Source: Saprospiraceae bacterium
GTDB taxonomy: Bacteria; Bacteroidota; Bacteroidia; Chitinophagales; Saprospiraceae
Reading direction: 5' to 3'
Length of the DNA: 37,918 nt
Assembly (NCBI GenBank): GCA_020630955.1
Contig: JAHDIE010000037.1
Span: forward strand, 1 to 37,918
The notes under the pieces were generated by a model. That model searched no databases and was not told where the DNA came from. It saw only the letters and a list, made by a program, of their open reading frames with translations. This document shows, in pieces, positions 25,727 through 34,700 of the stretch; within the stretch, counting starts at the first letter, position 1; every line of letters starts with the position of its first letter. Position numbers and translations under genes: made by a program.

Positions 25727-27400
25727 GTGAGAATAGTTTTCGTAATCCTTTTGATTTCTTTCCAAATTGCTTCGGGACAAGATACTATCAATATCGGATA
25801 TTTTCAAAATTTAGAATTTTCTGAAGCAGACTCTTTAAGAGGAGCTCTAAGGCTTGAAAGATCTTGTTTTGATGTTAAACATTACGACCTCAACCTTGAA
25901 GTAAATATTAACAATAAGGCAATTAACGGATATAATATCGTTAGATTCGAATACCTTGAAGAATCAAAATTCCTTCAATTTGATCTATTTGACAACATGC
26001 ATATTGATGAAATATTACTGGATGGAATTCCTTGTTCTCACTTCCGTAAATATAATGCTGTCTTCGTAGAAATACCACAATTAAAAATAAACCAACAATA
26101 CAAGCTTAAAATTAGCTATCACGGTAAGCCCATTGAAGCTGCTATGGCGCCTTGGGATGGAGGCTTTGTTTGGACCAAAGATGAACAAAATAATCCATGG
26201 GTTGGTGTCGCTTGTGAAGGAACAGGTGCAAGCTTATGGTGGCCAAACAAAGATCACCTTTCTGACGAGCCTGACAGCATGAATATCTCAATCAAAGTTC
26301 CCGATCATCTAATGGCTGTTTCTAATGGCAACTTAAAATCTAAGGATAGCAATAATGGTTTTACTACATATCATTGGCATGTTGAATATCCTATTAATAA
26401 TTATAACGTCAGCATTAACATTGGGAACTATGCACATTTCTCTGACATTTATCATTCCCCAGAAAAAGGTGGTCTAGCATGTGATTATTACGTTTTAGCA
26501 TATAACCTTGATAAAGCCAAAACTCATTTCAAACAAGTGAATGGAGTTTTAGCATCGTTTGAACATTACTTTGGCCCTTATCCCTTTTGGGAAGATGGTT
26601 ATGCTCTGATCGAAACACCATATTTAGGCATGGAACATCAAAGTGGTATAGCTTATGGAAATCAATACAAGAGAGGCTATCTTGGCTCCATGATTCCTAA
26701 GGATATGGATTGGGATTATATCATTGTGCATGAAACCGGTCATGAATATTGGGGAAACGCTATTAGCGTAAAAGATCACGCCGATATGTGGATTCATGAA
26801 GGCTTCACAACCTATATGGAGGCTTTATACGTAGAATATCATTATGGTAGAGAAGCAGTCGACCGATACTTGGGTTTGCAGAAGCAGTTTATTCAGAATC
26901 TAAATCCTATGCAAGGCCCAAAGCACGTTAATTTTGAAGACTTTGGTAGCTCAGATATTTATTACAAAGGCAGTTATATGCTCCACACTTTACGAAATGT
27001 GATCAATGATGATGAAGCATGGTTTAATCTCTTAAGATCTCTCTACGATCATTTTAAAATGAAGGTCGTCGAATCAAGCGATATCATCGGCTATTTTAAT
27101 GATTTTTGCAATAAGAATTATCAATCCTTCTTTCAACAATATTTGGAACTAGCAACGCTTCCTTTATTAGAATATAGTTTGAAACAAGATGGAAGAAATC
27201 TTTTGGTCAAATATAGATGGAAAACCTCAGTGACAGATTTTGCAATGCCCATTGAAATTGGAAGCATAGATAATCCAGTTAGATTAGATTGTACAACAGA
27301 TTGGTCAGAAATGAAATTAAAAAAATTATCAGCAAGCGATTTTTGGATTAATGATATCGACTTCCTCATAAATACCCATAAAAAGAACCCAATCCATTAG
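25727..27400 (+). CDS. Secreted M1 family zinc metallopeptidase
   Basis: This aminopeptidase-N-type enzyme has 557 residues from the proposed GTG start at 25727. The frame is open further upstream, but the only ATGs there (25484, 25580) lie inside the divergent gene. The GTG gives a clean signal peptide (VRIVFVILLISFQIASGQ), and a TAGATTTA element at 25690-25697 would give a leader of about 20-25 nt. The zinc motif HEXXH-x18-E is complete: HETGH at residues 335-339 and Glu358 in WIHEGFTTYMEA. Substrate and N-terminus recognition is by GMEHQSG, the Bacteroidota form of GAMEN, and the catalytic Tyr lies in YYKGSYML. The enzyme probably trims peptides in the periplasm or outside the cell. It is divergent from the envelope operon at 25614. 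The C-terminus is shorter than in E. coli PepN, as in most Bacteroidota M1 enzymes. Confidence 0.9.
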   Translation: MRIVFVILLISFQIASGQDTINIGYFQNLEFSEADSLRGALRLERSCFDVKHYDLNLEVNINNKAINGYNIVRFEYLEESKFLQFDLFDNMHIDEILLDGIPCSHFRKYNAVFVEIPQLKINQQYKLKISYHGKPIEAAMAPWDGGFVWTKDEQNNPWVGVACEGTGASLWWPNKDHLSDEPDSMNISIKVPDHLMAVSNGNLKSKDSNNGFTTYHWHVEYPINNYNVSINIGNYAHFSDIYHSPEKGGLACDYYVLAYNLDKAKTHFKQVNGVLASFEHYFGPYPFWEDGYALIETPYLGMEHQSGIAYGNQYKRGYLGSMIPKDMDWDYIIVHETGHEYWGNAISVKDHADMWIHEGFTTYMEALYVEYHYGREAVDRYLGLQKQFIQNLNPMQGPKHVNFEDFGSSDIYYKGSYMLHTLRNVINDDEAWFNLLRSLYDHFKMKVVESSDIIGYFNDFCNKNYQSFFQQYLELATLPLLEYSLKQDGRNLLVKYRWKTSVTDFAMPIEIGSIDNPVRLDCTTDWSEMKLKKLSASDFWINDIDFLINTHKKNPIH

Positions 27401-27569
27401 AAGAAGCTTAGGATTAATATCAGATATTTATTTTATACCCTAAACCAACATATGCGATATGCGGTATTACATGCAGCTCATATAAATCTACGATATATGA
27501 TAGAAATGCTAAACGGCAATTCTGTAAAACCAAGAAGTGTAATGGTGATTAATAAAAGGCAGGAAAAAA

Positions 27570-27926
27570 TTACTTCTTTATGAATTTTCTTTCCTTGATC
27601 TTAGCTTTCTTCCCAGTAAGTTCCCTTAGGTAATAAAGCTTTGCTCTTCTTACTTTACCTCTCTTAAGTACTTTTATGTCAACAACATTGGGGCAACTCA
27701 TTGGAAATATTCTTTCCACACCTACTCCACTCGACATTTTTCTTACGGTAAAAGTTTTTGTAGCACCTTGGCCTTTGATTTGAATCACGTCTCCTTTGAA
27801 TAACTGAACACGCACTTTTTCTCCTTCGACAATCTGATAAGACACCGCAACGTTGTCTCCTGGTCTAAAATCTGGGTGATCGTGACCTTTTGCTGTCTGC
27901 TCCTGAATAAATTTGATAACGTCCAT
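27570..27926 (-). CDS. rplS: 50S ribosomal protein L19
   Basis: The 118-residue protein begins at the ATG at 27926 with [20 protein letters not shown] and has the L19 blocks [55 protein letters not shown] and [15 protein letters not shown], with a basic tail [13 protein letters not shown]19 sits at the 30S-50S interface. The same frame extends upstream to an ATG at 28013, but that extra part is not L19 and would cover the promoter at 27963-27992, so it is rejected. The gene is convergent with the M1 peptidase gene and transcribed alone from its own promoter. Confidence 0.97.
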   Translation of the reverse strand: MDVIKFIQEQTAKGHDHPDFRPGDNVAVSYQIVEGEKVRVQLFKGDVIQIKGQGATKTFTVRKMSSGVGVERIFPMSCPNVVDIKVLKRGKVRRAKLYYLRELTGKKAKIKERKFIKK

Positions 27927-27962
27927 AATCTTAAGAGATATATTGATTCTAAATTTGAGGTG

Positions 27963-27992
27963 CAAAGATATTCTTATTTGCGAAATAATCAA
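27963..27992 (-). promoter_or_regulatory. Promoter of rplS
   Basis: On the minus strand a TTG (27990-27992) is followed by a 19-bp spacer and TATCTTTG (27963-27970), a close match to TTG-N19-TAnnTTTG of Bacteroidota. Predicted start is near 27956, giving a leader of about 30 nt before the rplS ATG at 27926. It also excludes the longer reading frame starting at 28013. Confidence 0.78.
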
Positions 27993-28035
27993 ACAAATTA
28001 AACATTCCAACAATAATTATCACAATGATCCAAGA

Positions 28036-29289
28036 TCAGCTTCTTATAGCCACAACAGGATCAAGATTTGAAGCTATAAATGCAGGAATAATTCCAGACA
28101 AAACCCCTACAATTATTGAACAAATCACTCCAAACATCAAATTAGCAAAACTGAGATATAAATCTAAAGGGGCAACTGCTGAGATGGCTTTTAATGTCAA
28201 AAAGACAAAAAGAATCCCGATTATACCTCCAATTAAGCATAGGACAATGGCTTCGATCAAGAATTCTGTTAATATTATATTCCGTTTAGCTCCAAGTGCT
28301 TTTTTGACCCCTATCAAACTGGTCCTTTCCTTGACACTGACAAACATAATGTTGGCGACACTAAACATTCCAACGATTAGGGCAAAAACACCAATTATTA
28401 TTCCAGCAAAGTTCACAACTCCAAATATATTTTCCAACATTTGGTTGAGCATGGATATCTCATTCATGGCAAAATTATCTTCATCTCTAGGTCTTAATTT
28501 TCTTACAGATCTAATAATTCCAGCTGCTTCTGACTTTACTTCTTCAAGGCTTTGTCCGGTTTTTGCCTTTATTTGAAGCATTCTACCTATCGAATTGTTA
28601 TTGGTAATTGCTACTTTCCTACGGAGATTATTAAGACTTAGCACGATCGCTTCATCAAAGTTGATCATATTAAACATACTTTCGCCTTCTTCTTTCAAAA
28701 CCCCTACAACTCGGTATTTCTTACCCATTAATTTAACTTGTTTCCCAAGTGATTCTTCTTGAGGAAACAACACTTTTGCAATGGCATTACCTAAGATGAC
28801 CACATCTCTAGCGTTTGCATCTTCCAAATTTGAAAAATATCGTCCTTTTTCAAACTGTAAGGATTGGATTTGTTCGTATTCAGGCGAAACCCCCATAATA
28901 AAGGCATTTTCCACGCTGGAGGATTTATACTTTATGGTCTTACCTCCCATAAATACGGTAAACGAAGCAGCATCAGCAAGTTTAGATTTTTGATTAATTG
29001 CTGCATAATCATCCAAACTAGGTTCAGGCCTTTTGGCATACTTCCACCAATTGCCCCCTCTATGCTCTTCGTTCCATGGGTATTTGTCAATATAAATAAC
29101 ATCAGAACCTAATTCTGAGAATCCGTTTACAATTGAGTCTTCAAAAGAGTCAACGGCTGATTTTACGATAATTATTGAGTAGATTCCGATCATTATCCCC
29201 AATAGAGAAAGGAATGTTCTAAGCTTATTTGAGCGCAATGCTTGAAATGCTTGTCTAAAACTTTCTAGTAATAATTTGAATATGATCAT
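28036..29289 (-). CDS. MacB/FtsX-type ABC transporter permease
   Basis: This 417-residue protein has the MacB/LolC permease plan: an N-terminal membrane segment (about 20-42, NKLRTFLSLLGIMIGIYSII), a large periplasmic MacB-PCD domain (about 45-270, with GVSPEYEQIQSLQFEKGRYF and DVVILGNAIAKVLFPQEE) and three C-terminal membrane segments (about 290-410) including the FtsX block SVKERTSLIGVKKALGAKRN that contacts the ATPase. It would form a dimer with a MacB/LolD-type ATPase to move lipoproteins or other substrates to or across the outer membrane, or to act as a mechanotransmitter. No ATPase or HlyD-type gene is adjacent, so the partner is encoded elsewhere. Direction is minus, upstream of rplS, which has its own promoter. 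Confidence 0.9.
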   Translation of the reverse strand: MIIFKLLLESFRQAFQALRSNKLRTFLSLLGIMIGIYSIIIVKSAVDSFEDSIVNGFSELGSDVIYIDKYPWNEEHRGGNWWKYAKRPEPSLDDYAAINQKSKLADAASFTVFMGGKTIKYKSSSVENAFIMGVSPEYEQIQSLQFEKGRYFSNLEDANARDVVILGNAIAKVLFPQEESLGKQVKLMGKKYRVVGVLKEEGESMFNMINFDEAIVLSLNNLRRKVAITNNNSIGRMLQIKAKTGQSLEEVKSEAAGIIRSVRKLRPRDEDNFAMNEISMLNQMLENIFGVVNFAGIIIGVFALIVGMFSVANIMFVSVKERTSLIGVKKALGAKRNIILTEFLIEAIVLCLIGGIIGILFVFLTLKAISAVAPLDLYLSFANLMFGVICSIIVGVLSGIIPAFIASNLDPVVAIRS

Positions 29290-29430
29290 CGTCTACAATC
29301 TACCACGATTAAGCGTATCTGTTAACTTTTTTTAGATAAATAAACCTTTTAGGACTTCAAACATTGATATAATTGAACATTTGTAGGGATTTCGATAGGC
29401 TCGATATAGCTAAAAGACCATATAGTTTTT

Positions 29431-29438
29431 TATTTTTG
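29431..29438 (+). promoter_or_regulatory. Candidate promoter -7 element of queA
   Basis: TATTTTTG matches TAnnTTTG, 40 bp upstream of the queA ATG. No TTG is found at the usual -33 spacing. The predicted leader is about 30-35 nt. Confidence 0.4.
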
Positions 29439-29478
29439 CCGACCAAAATCGCCCTAAGGCAAACAATAATAAATACAC

Positions 29479-30543
29479 ATGAGGACTAAATTATCTCAAT
29501 TTAATTTCGATTTACCAGAAAAATTAATCGCTCAATACCCATCTAAGGAGAGAGATGAAGCAAGATTAATGGTGGTTCATAAAGATAGTGGAAAGATTGA
29601 ACACAAAGTATTCAAAGATGTCATTGATTATTTTGATGATAAGGATGCATTTATCTTTAACAATACCAAAGTATTCCCTGCTAGATTATTTGGAAAGAAA
29701 GAAAAAACTGAAGCAAATATTGAAGTTTTCCTTCTTCGTGAACTAAACAAAGAAGCAAAACTATGGGATGTCTTGGTTGATCCTGCGAGAAAAATAAGAG
29801 TAGGTAATAAACTTTACTTTAATAATGAGCAAGGAGAAGAAGTATTGGTGGCAGAAGTAATTGATAACACAACCAGTAGAGGAAGAACCATAAGATTCTT
29901 TTTTGACGGTACGGATGAAGAGCTTACTGAATTATTAAAATCTTTGGGACAAACTCCAATTCCTAAATATCTGAATAGAGAACCAGAGGCAATTGATACA
30001 GAAAGATACCAAACCATCTACGCAAAGGTGCCCGGTGCAATAGCTGCCCCTACCGCAGGTCTTCATTTTAGCAAGAAGTTGATGAAAATGTTAGAAATAA
30101 AGGGCGTTAACTTTGGAGAAATTACCTTACACATTGGTTTGGGTACTTTTAGAGATATTGAAGTAGAGGATCTTTCAAAGCACAAAATGGACGCCGAATA
30201 CTTTAGTATTCCAGACCAATGTGCTGAGATCGTAAATAATGCGAAAGAAACCAGAAATAGAATTTGTGCTGTTGGTACAACAACGATGAGATCAATTGAA
30301 TCTGCTGTTTCAGCGACCAATGGATTAAAGAAAGCTGATGGGTGGACCAATCTATTCATCTACCCTCCTTATGAATTTAGTATTGCTGATTCTATGATTA
30401 CAAACTTTCATCTACCGAAATCTAGCTTGATCATTATGGTATCAGCTTTTGGAGGTCATGAATTGATTATGGACGCATACGCGGAGGCGATAAAAGAAAA
30501 ATATAAATTTTTCTCCTATGGAGATGCAATGTTGATCATTTAA
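29479..30543 (+). CDS. queA: S-adenosylmethionine:tRNA ribosyltransferase-isomerase
   Basis: QueA transfers and isomerises the ribosyl group of S-adenosylmethionine onto 7-aminomethyl-7-deazaguanine at the wobble base of tRNA, giving epoxyqueuosine in the queuosine pathway. At 354 residues it matches E. coli QueA (356). Diagnostic blocks are [20 protein letters not shown] at the N-terminus, [67 protein letters not shown] and the C-terminal [20 protein letters not shown] with [11 protein letters not shown]. The enzyme is cytosolic. It is a single plus-strand gene; no other queuosine gene is in the window. Confidence 0.97.
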   Translation: MRTKLSQFNFDLPEKLIAQYPSKERDEARLMVVHKDSGKIEHKVFKDVIDYFDDKDAFIFNNTKVFPARLFGKKEKTEANIEVFLLRELNKEAKLWDVLVDPARKIRVGNKLYFNNEQGEEVLVAEVIDNTTSRGRTIRFFFDGTDEELTELLKSLGQTPIPKYLNREPEAIDTERYQTIYAKVPGAIAAPTAGLHFSKKLMKMLEIKGVNFGEITLHIGLGTFRDIEVEDLSKHKMDAEYFSIPDQCAEIVNNAKETRNRICAVGTTTMRSIESAVSATNGLKKADGWTNLFIYPPYEFSIADSMITNFHLPKSSLIIMVSAFGGHELIMDAYAEAIKEKYKFFSYGDAMLII

Positions 30544-30640
30544 TACCAATTACAAAGGGTTGAATATCAACGATTTATAAATTTTATATTTTATTAACTC
30601 AATTTTTTTTTGAATTAGTTTTATCTCTGACAAATTTTTT

Positions 30641-30648
30641 TACATTTG
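30641..30648 (+). promoter_or_regulatory. Candidate promoter -7 element of the DUF2795 gene
   Basis: TACATTTG fits TAnnTTTG and lies 77 bp upstream of the ATG at 30726. The nearest TTG (30610-30612) is 28 bp upstream, longer than the usual spacer, so the -33 element is uncertain. The leader would be about 70 nt, with an AAAAGG sequence just before the ATG. Confidence 0.45.
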
Positions 30649-30725
30649 TGGAAATTTTTTACAACTTTCTGTGGTTATGCTAATTATCGGAAAGTAAAAA
30701 ACTAAAAATTTAAATAGAAAAGGAT

Positions 30726-30950
30726 ATGTATTGGACTTTAGAACTAGCACATCAACTTGAGGACGGCCCATGGCCAGCAACAAGAGATGAATTGATTGAT
30801 TACGCAATCAGATCCGGTGCAGCATTAGAGGTTATTGAAAATCTGCAAGCAATAGAAGATGACGAAGGTGAGATTTATGAATCTATGGTTGACATTTGGC
30901 AAGATTACCCAAGAAAAGATGATTTTCTTTTTAATGAAGACGAATATTAA
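30726..30950 (+). CDS. DUF2795 family small protein
   Basis: The 74-residue protein is acidic and cytosolic. MYWTLELAHQLEDGPWPATR at the N-terminus, DELIDYAIRSGAALEVIENL in the middle and the acidic end YPRKDDFLFNEDEY are recognisable as the DUF2795 family, which is widespread and highly conserved in Bacteroidota. The family function is unknown. Position just before cmk on the same strand suggests co-transcription, but a strong hairpin lies between them. The start is the ATG at 30726, preceded by an AAAAGG sequence 2 bp upstream that could serve as a weak ribosome binding site. Confidence 0.9.
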   Translation: MYWTLELAHQLEDGPWPATRDELIDYAIRSGAALEVIENLQAIEDDEGEIYESMVDIWQDYPRKDDFLFNEDEY

Positions 30951-30972
30951 TTAGAAGAATATTAGCATATTG

Positions 30973-31009
30973 AAAAAGTCTTGTAATTTCGAATTACAAG
31001 ACTTTTTTA
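30973..31009 (+). terminator. Perfect 16-bp terminator hairpin directly upstream of cmk
   Basis: AAAAAGTCTTGTAATT (30973-30988) and AATTACAAGACTTTTT (30992-31007) form a perfect 16-bp stem with a 3-nt TCG loop and end in six T residues. The stem ends 10 bp before the cmk ATG at 31018. It is a canonical terminator for the DUF2795 gene, or an attenuator-like element for cmk. Confidence 0.85.
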
Positions 31010-31017
31010 TTTCTCCC

Positions 31018-31707
31018 ATGACCAACCAACGAAACATTATCATTGCAATTGACGGCCACTCTTCATGTGGAAAGTCCACTTTAGCTAAACAACTTGCAGA
31101 ACATTTTCAATTTATCTATGTGGACACAGGGGCGATGTACCGTTGTATCACTTTATTACTACAAGAACAAGCCATACAACTCAACGATAAAGAGAATATT
31201 GAAATCCTCCTTTTCAATACCAAAATTTATTTTAAGAAAATTGAAAACAAGCAGCACACTTTTATAAATGGCAGAGATGTCACAGAGGAAATTAGAAATC
31301 CAAAGGTATCAAACTTGGTCTCAGAAGTTGCTGCCGTTTCTATTATCAGAAAAAAAATGGTTCAACAACAGAGACTATATGGAGACGAGAGTAGCATAGT
31401 AATGGATGGAAGAGATATTGGAACTGTTGTATTTCCTGATGCCCAATTAAAGATCTTTTTAACCGCAAGCCATGAAATTCGTGCGCAACGAAGATTTAAA
31501 GAGTTAACAGAAAAAGGGATTCAAATATCTCTTCAAGAAGTTTCTCAAAATCTAAAGAAAAGAGACTTTATTGACTCTAATCGACAAGATTCGCCATTAA
31601 AAAAAGCCCAAGATGCCTTTGTTTTAGACAATACATTACTAAACCAAGAAGAGCAATTCAAGTTAGTAAAGGATATGATATCTAAAATTCAATATCTTAA
31701 AAAGTAA
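31018..31707 (+). CDS. cmk: Cytidylate kinase
   Basis: Cmk phosphorylates CMP and dCMP to the diphosphates using ATP. The 229-residue protein starts at the ATG at 31018 (MTNQRNIIIAIDGHSSCGKS). The P-loop GHSSCGKST is at residues 13-21, followed by FIYVDTGAMYRCITLLL, RNPKVSNLVSEVAAVSIIR, the substrate-binding MDGRDIGTVVFPDAQLKIFL and the LID region with AQRRFKEL and KKRDFIDSNRQDSPLK. The same frame can be extended to a TTG at 30970, but that would run through the terminator hairpin and is not supported. It is cytosolic, essential in many bacteria, and separated from the DUF2795 gene by that hairpin. Confidence 0.95.
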   Translation: MTNQRNIIIAIDGHSSCGKSTLAKQLAEHFQFIYVDTGAMYRCITLLLQEQAIQLNDKENIEILLFNTKIYFKKIENKQHTFINGRDVTEEIRNPKVSNLVSEVAAVSIIRKKMVQQQRLYGDESSIVMDGRDIGTVVFPDAQLKIFLTASHEIRAQRRFKELTEKGIQISLQEVSQNLKKRDFIDSNRQDSPLKKAQDAFVLDNTLLNQEEQFKLVKDMISKIQYLKK

Positions 31708-31742
31708 CAATTGTAAGAAGTCCAAACTTAAACAAAATGAAA

Positions 31743-31773
31743 ATCCTCCGTCCAAACACTGAACAGAGGATTG
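31743..31773 (-). terminator. Candidate terminator of the 2026-residue T9SS protein gene
   Basis: On the minus strand AATCCTC pairs with GAGGATT across a 17-nt loop, followed by a U-rich stretch (TTTCATTTTGTTT). It lies 24 bp past the stop codon at 31797. No comparable U-tract exists on the plus strand after cmk. Confidence 0.55.
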
Positions 31774-31796
31774 ACTTATAATTTATAATCTTAGTT

Positions 31797-34700
31797 TTAT
31801 TCGACAACGGTGATAGATCCAGTTCTAAATTCTGTGATCCCATCATCAAACAATAATTCAACCACATAAACGTAGACTCCCGGAACAAATTCTGTACCTC
31901 CATTAAATGTTCCATCCCAAAGGGTTATAACATCTTTATTAGAACCCATCTTTTCTGTGTCATCATAGTGAACCCTATTCCCCCACCGGTCATAAATAGA
32001 AACATCTTTAACGGTCAAACTATAACCTGCAATATACATGTCTAGGTTTGAATTAATTGGATCATTATCTGCCGTAGGGTCAAAAATGTTTGGTATATAA
32101 ATACTGTTTACAATAAACTCTTCAGCAATCATTTCACGACATTCTGTATATAAACATTCTCCATAATAAGCTTCAATACATACTTCATAAGGCCTAAACT
32201 CAAGAGGTTCATAAACCAAAGTAGAACAATCATCAACAATACAATTTGCCGATAAAACTGTTTGTCCATCCACTATCCAAACAACACTATCAACTTGTGT
32301 GCTTAAGTCAAATGTAAATGTTTGATCAAATTCAGCAAAAACTGTTTCTGGAACCACAAAATCTGCAGTTGGCGTTGGGTTTTGACCAACGGTCACAGAT
32401 ACATCTGAACTACATCCATTTGCATCAACTATGTTGATTACATAACTACCTATATCAAGATCATTTTCACCCTCAGCCAATGTGGAATTTTCGGTAGAAT
32501 AGACAAAAGGTCCATTGCCGAGACCAACAATATTTATTGAGCCTGCTGTTGATTCTGGGCATGGTGCATTTTCCACGTCAATTATTGCTTGTGGTGCCTC
32601 CAAAATGGTAAAATCTATGGATTCATTATATACACAGCCATCTTCATTATATTCTACATTGAAAGTATAGTCTCCAGCTGTCAAACCACTTAATTCCACA
32701 TTCCCATCTGAATCTATTCCTTCGCCTGACCAACTAAATGAGCCTGTATTTTCGATATCAATTCCTGAAACATCCGCGGACATTGAGAAATTTCCTGGAA
32801 GATCGGATACACAATATTCAGTGTCTAGTTCATCACCAATTGTAATTGTCGCTGGCTCACAGGCTTCAGCACTACACACTTCCGTTAAAACATCTGGAAA
32901 CTCGCAAGCACAACTACTATTTATAGTAATAAAAATCTCAATCTCATCCCCCTGATCCAAGTCATCAATAGTTATTGAATTATCTGTAACTGTTCCTACA
33001 ATTACTTCACCATCTGGTCCATTATAAATTATTGTGTAGTCTTCAGCGCATGGATCTGCATCCCAATCAAAGGATACAGAACTCAAGGTTTGTGCACAAT
33101 TTAGTGCAGGCAGTGAAGGCTCTTCTTCGACTATAATCTCCCATTCTATAACATCAGAATCACAGGTCCCTGGCCTGTCGATAACACTTTCGTAGGTGTA
33201 AACTCCAGGGTCTTGAAAACTCAATGTAAAATTAGGCTCTAATCCAGACAGAGGAGGCATATCTGATGTTCCATTCAATCCAGTATGCGTTAACTCATCA
33301 TAAAAATCTGTATCAATATTCAAGTTTGCTTCTTCAGAAATACAGATAGTCTGGGTCAATGGTCCAATTGAAAGTGTCGGTTCAGCAACAAGTTCTAAAG
33401 TCATCATTTCTTGAACACCACAATTGGCCTCAGTAAAAATTAAGGTATAAGTTGTATCATTCGAACTTGGAGAGAAATCTGTACCCGGAATTGGACCACC
33501 ATCTACTACTTCCCATGATCCCATGACCAAATCACCATCCATGTCTAAAGCTTCAAGACCTATCGCACCATCGTCAATTTTGTAGCATATTTGCTGATCC
33601 ATTATAGAAAATTCTAATGGCGCCAAAACAGTGACGGTCGCTTCAGATAAACCAGACATACAAGATCCTGCTGTGGTTTCCAAAGATATATCTACATCAG
33701 CACCTGGGTCATTTGTAAATATTATTGTAAACGTACCATCACCATTATCATTTAAAGTAAAGTCTCCTGAATCAGCTGACAACTGGACATCATAATTGAT
33801 AGCGGAAGAGTAAGCATCATCAAGAATAATCGTCAATTCATCACCGATACACAATTCATTTACATCTGTTCCAAAGGAACTACTTGGGGAATCAAAAATA
33901 TTTACATCTATTGTCCCAACAGCAGGACAGCCATTTCCATCTACGAAATTATAAGCTACCGTATAGGGGGTTGGACTAGGCCCATTAGGGGAAAATACTC
34001 CAGTCATTGGATCCAATCCTGTCGGGCCAGACCAGTTGCCCATACCTGTTACTGGGTTACCCATATCATCGACAACACTGGCTGACAGAGGAATGGTTAC
34101 ACCTGCGACTGGATCCCAACATTGTGCAGCACCACCCATCCCTGGGTCAATTGCTACTGTATAGACAGGACAATCTTGAGCAATACAAGGCAAGACCGTT
34201 ACAGAATTTTCACATCCGTTTGGATCTATTGCAGTCACAGTGATTATCACTTCATCACCACTCGTTAATCCACCTACTGGTATTGAAGTCTCCGTCTGCA
34301 TCGTTGTTGTGGTCATTCCTCCAGAAAGGACTTCGACTTCATACATGCTTACACCCATTACATCATCCCAAGAAAAGTTTACACTATTAGGAGTTGGGGC
34401 ACATGTAACAATAGGTTCAGGAAGAGCTGGATATATTTCCAAAGGTAGTTCGAACTCAACCATACAGGTCCCATTACTTACTTCAAGATTTATTATTTTT
34501 TGCCCACTTGTTGCATAACTAATCTCAAACTGACCTGTTGTTATATTCATTGGCATTGATGCTCCTGCACCATAATTCCAGTTGGTTGTGTAACCAGGAA
34601 TATCTGTGTAGTTAATAGTGATTGGTTCACCAATACAAGCATTTGTTGCACTCAAGGTAAATGTAGGATCTGGATTTTCGAAAGCAACAATAGTTAAGGT

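Noticed and set aside
27421-27560. Minus-strand frame ending in HIAYVGLGYKINI, resembling the C-terminus of an outer membrane barrel protein
   Set aside because: Only about 40 codons, no start codon and no other supporting homology could be seen; a decayed gene remnant is possible but chance is as likely. A translated search of 27401-27569 would decide.
27927-28013. N-terminal extension of rplS to an ATG at 28013
   Set aside because: It covers the promoter and adds a hydrophobic segment never seen in L19.
30970-31017. TTG start extending cmk by 16 residues
   Set aside because: The extension is translated from the terminator stem, and cytidylate kinases start at the MTNQRNIIIAIDG region.
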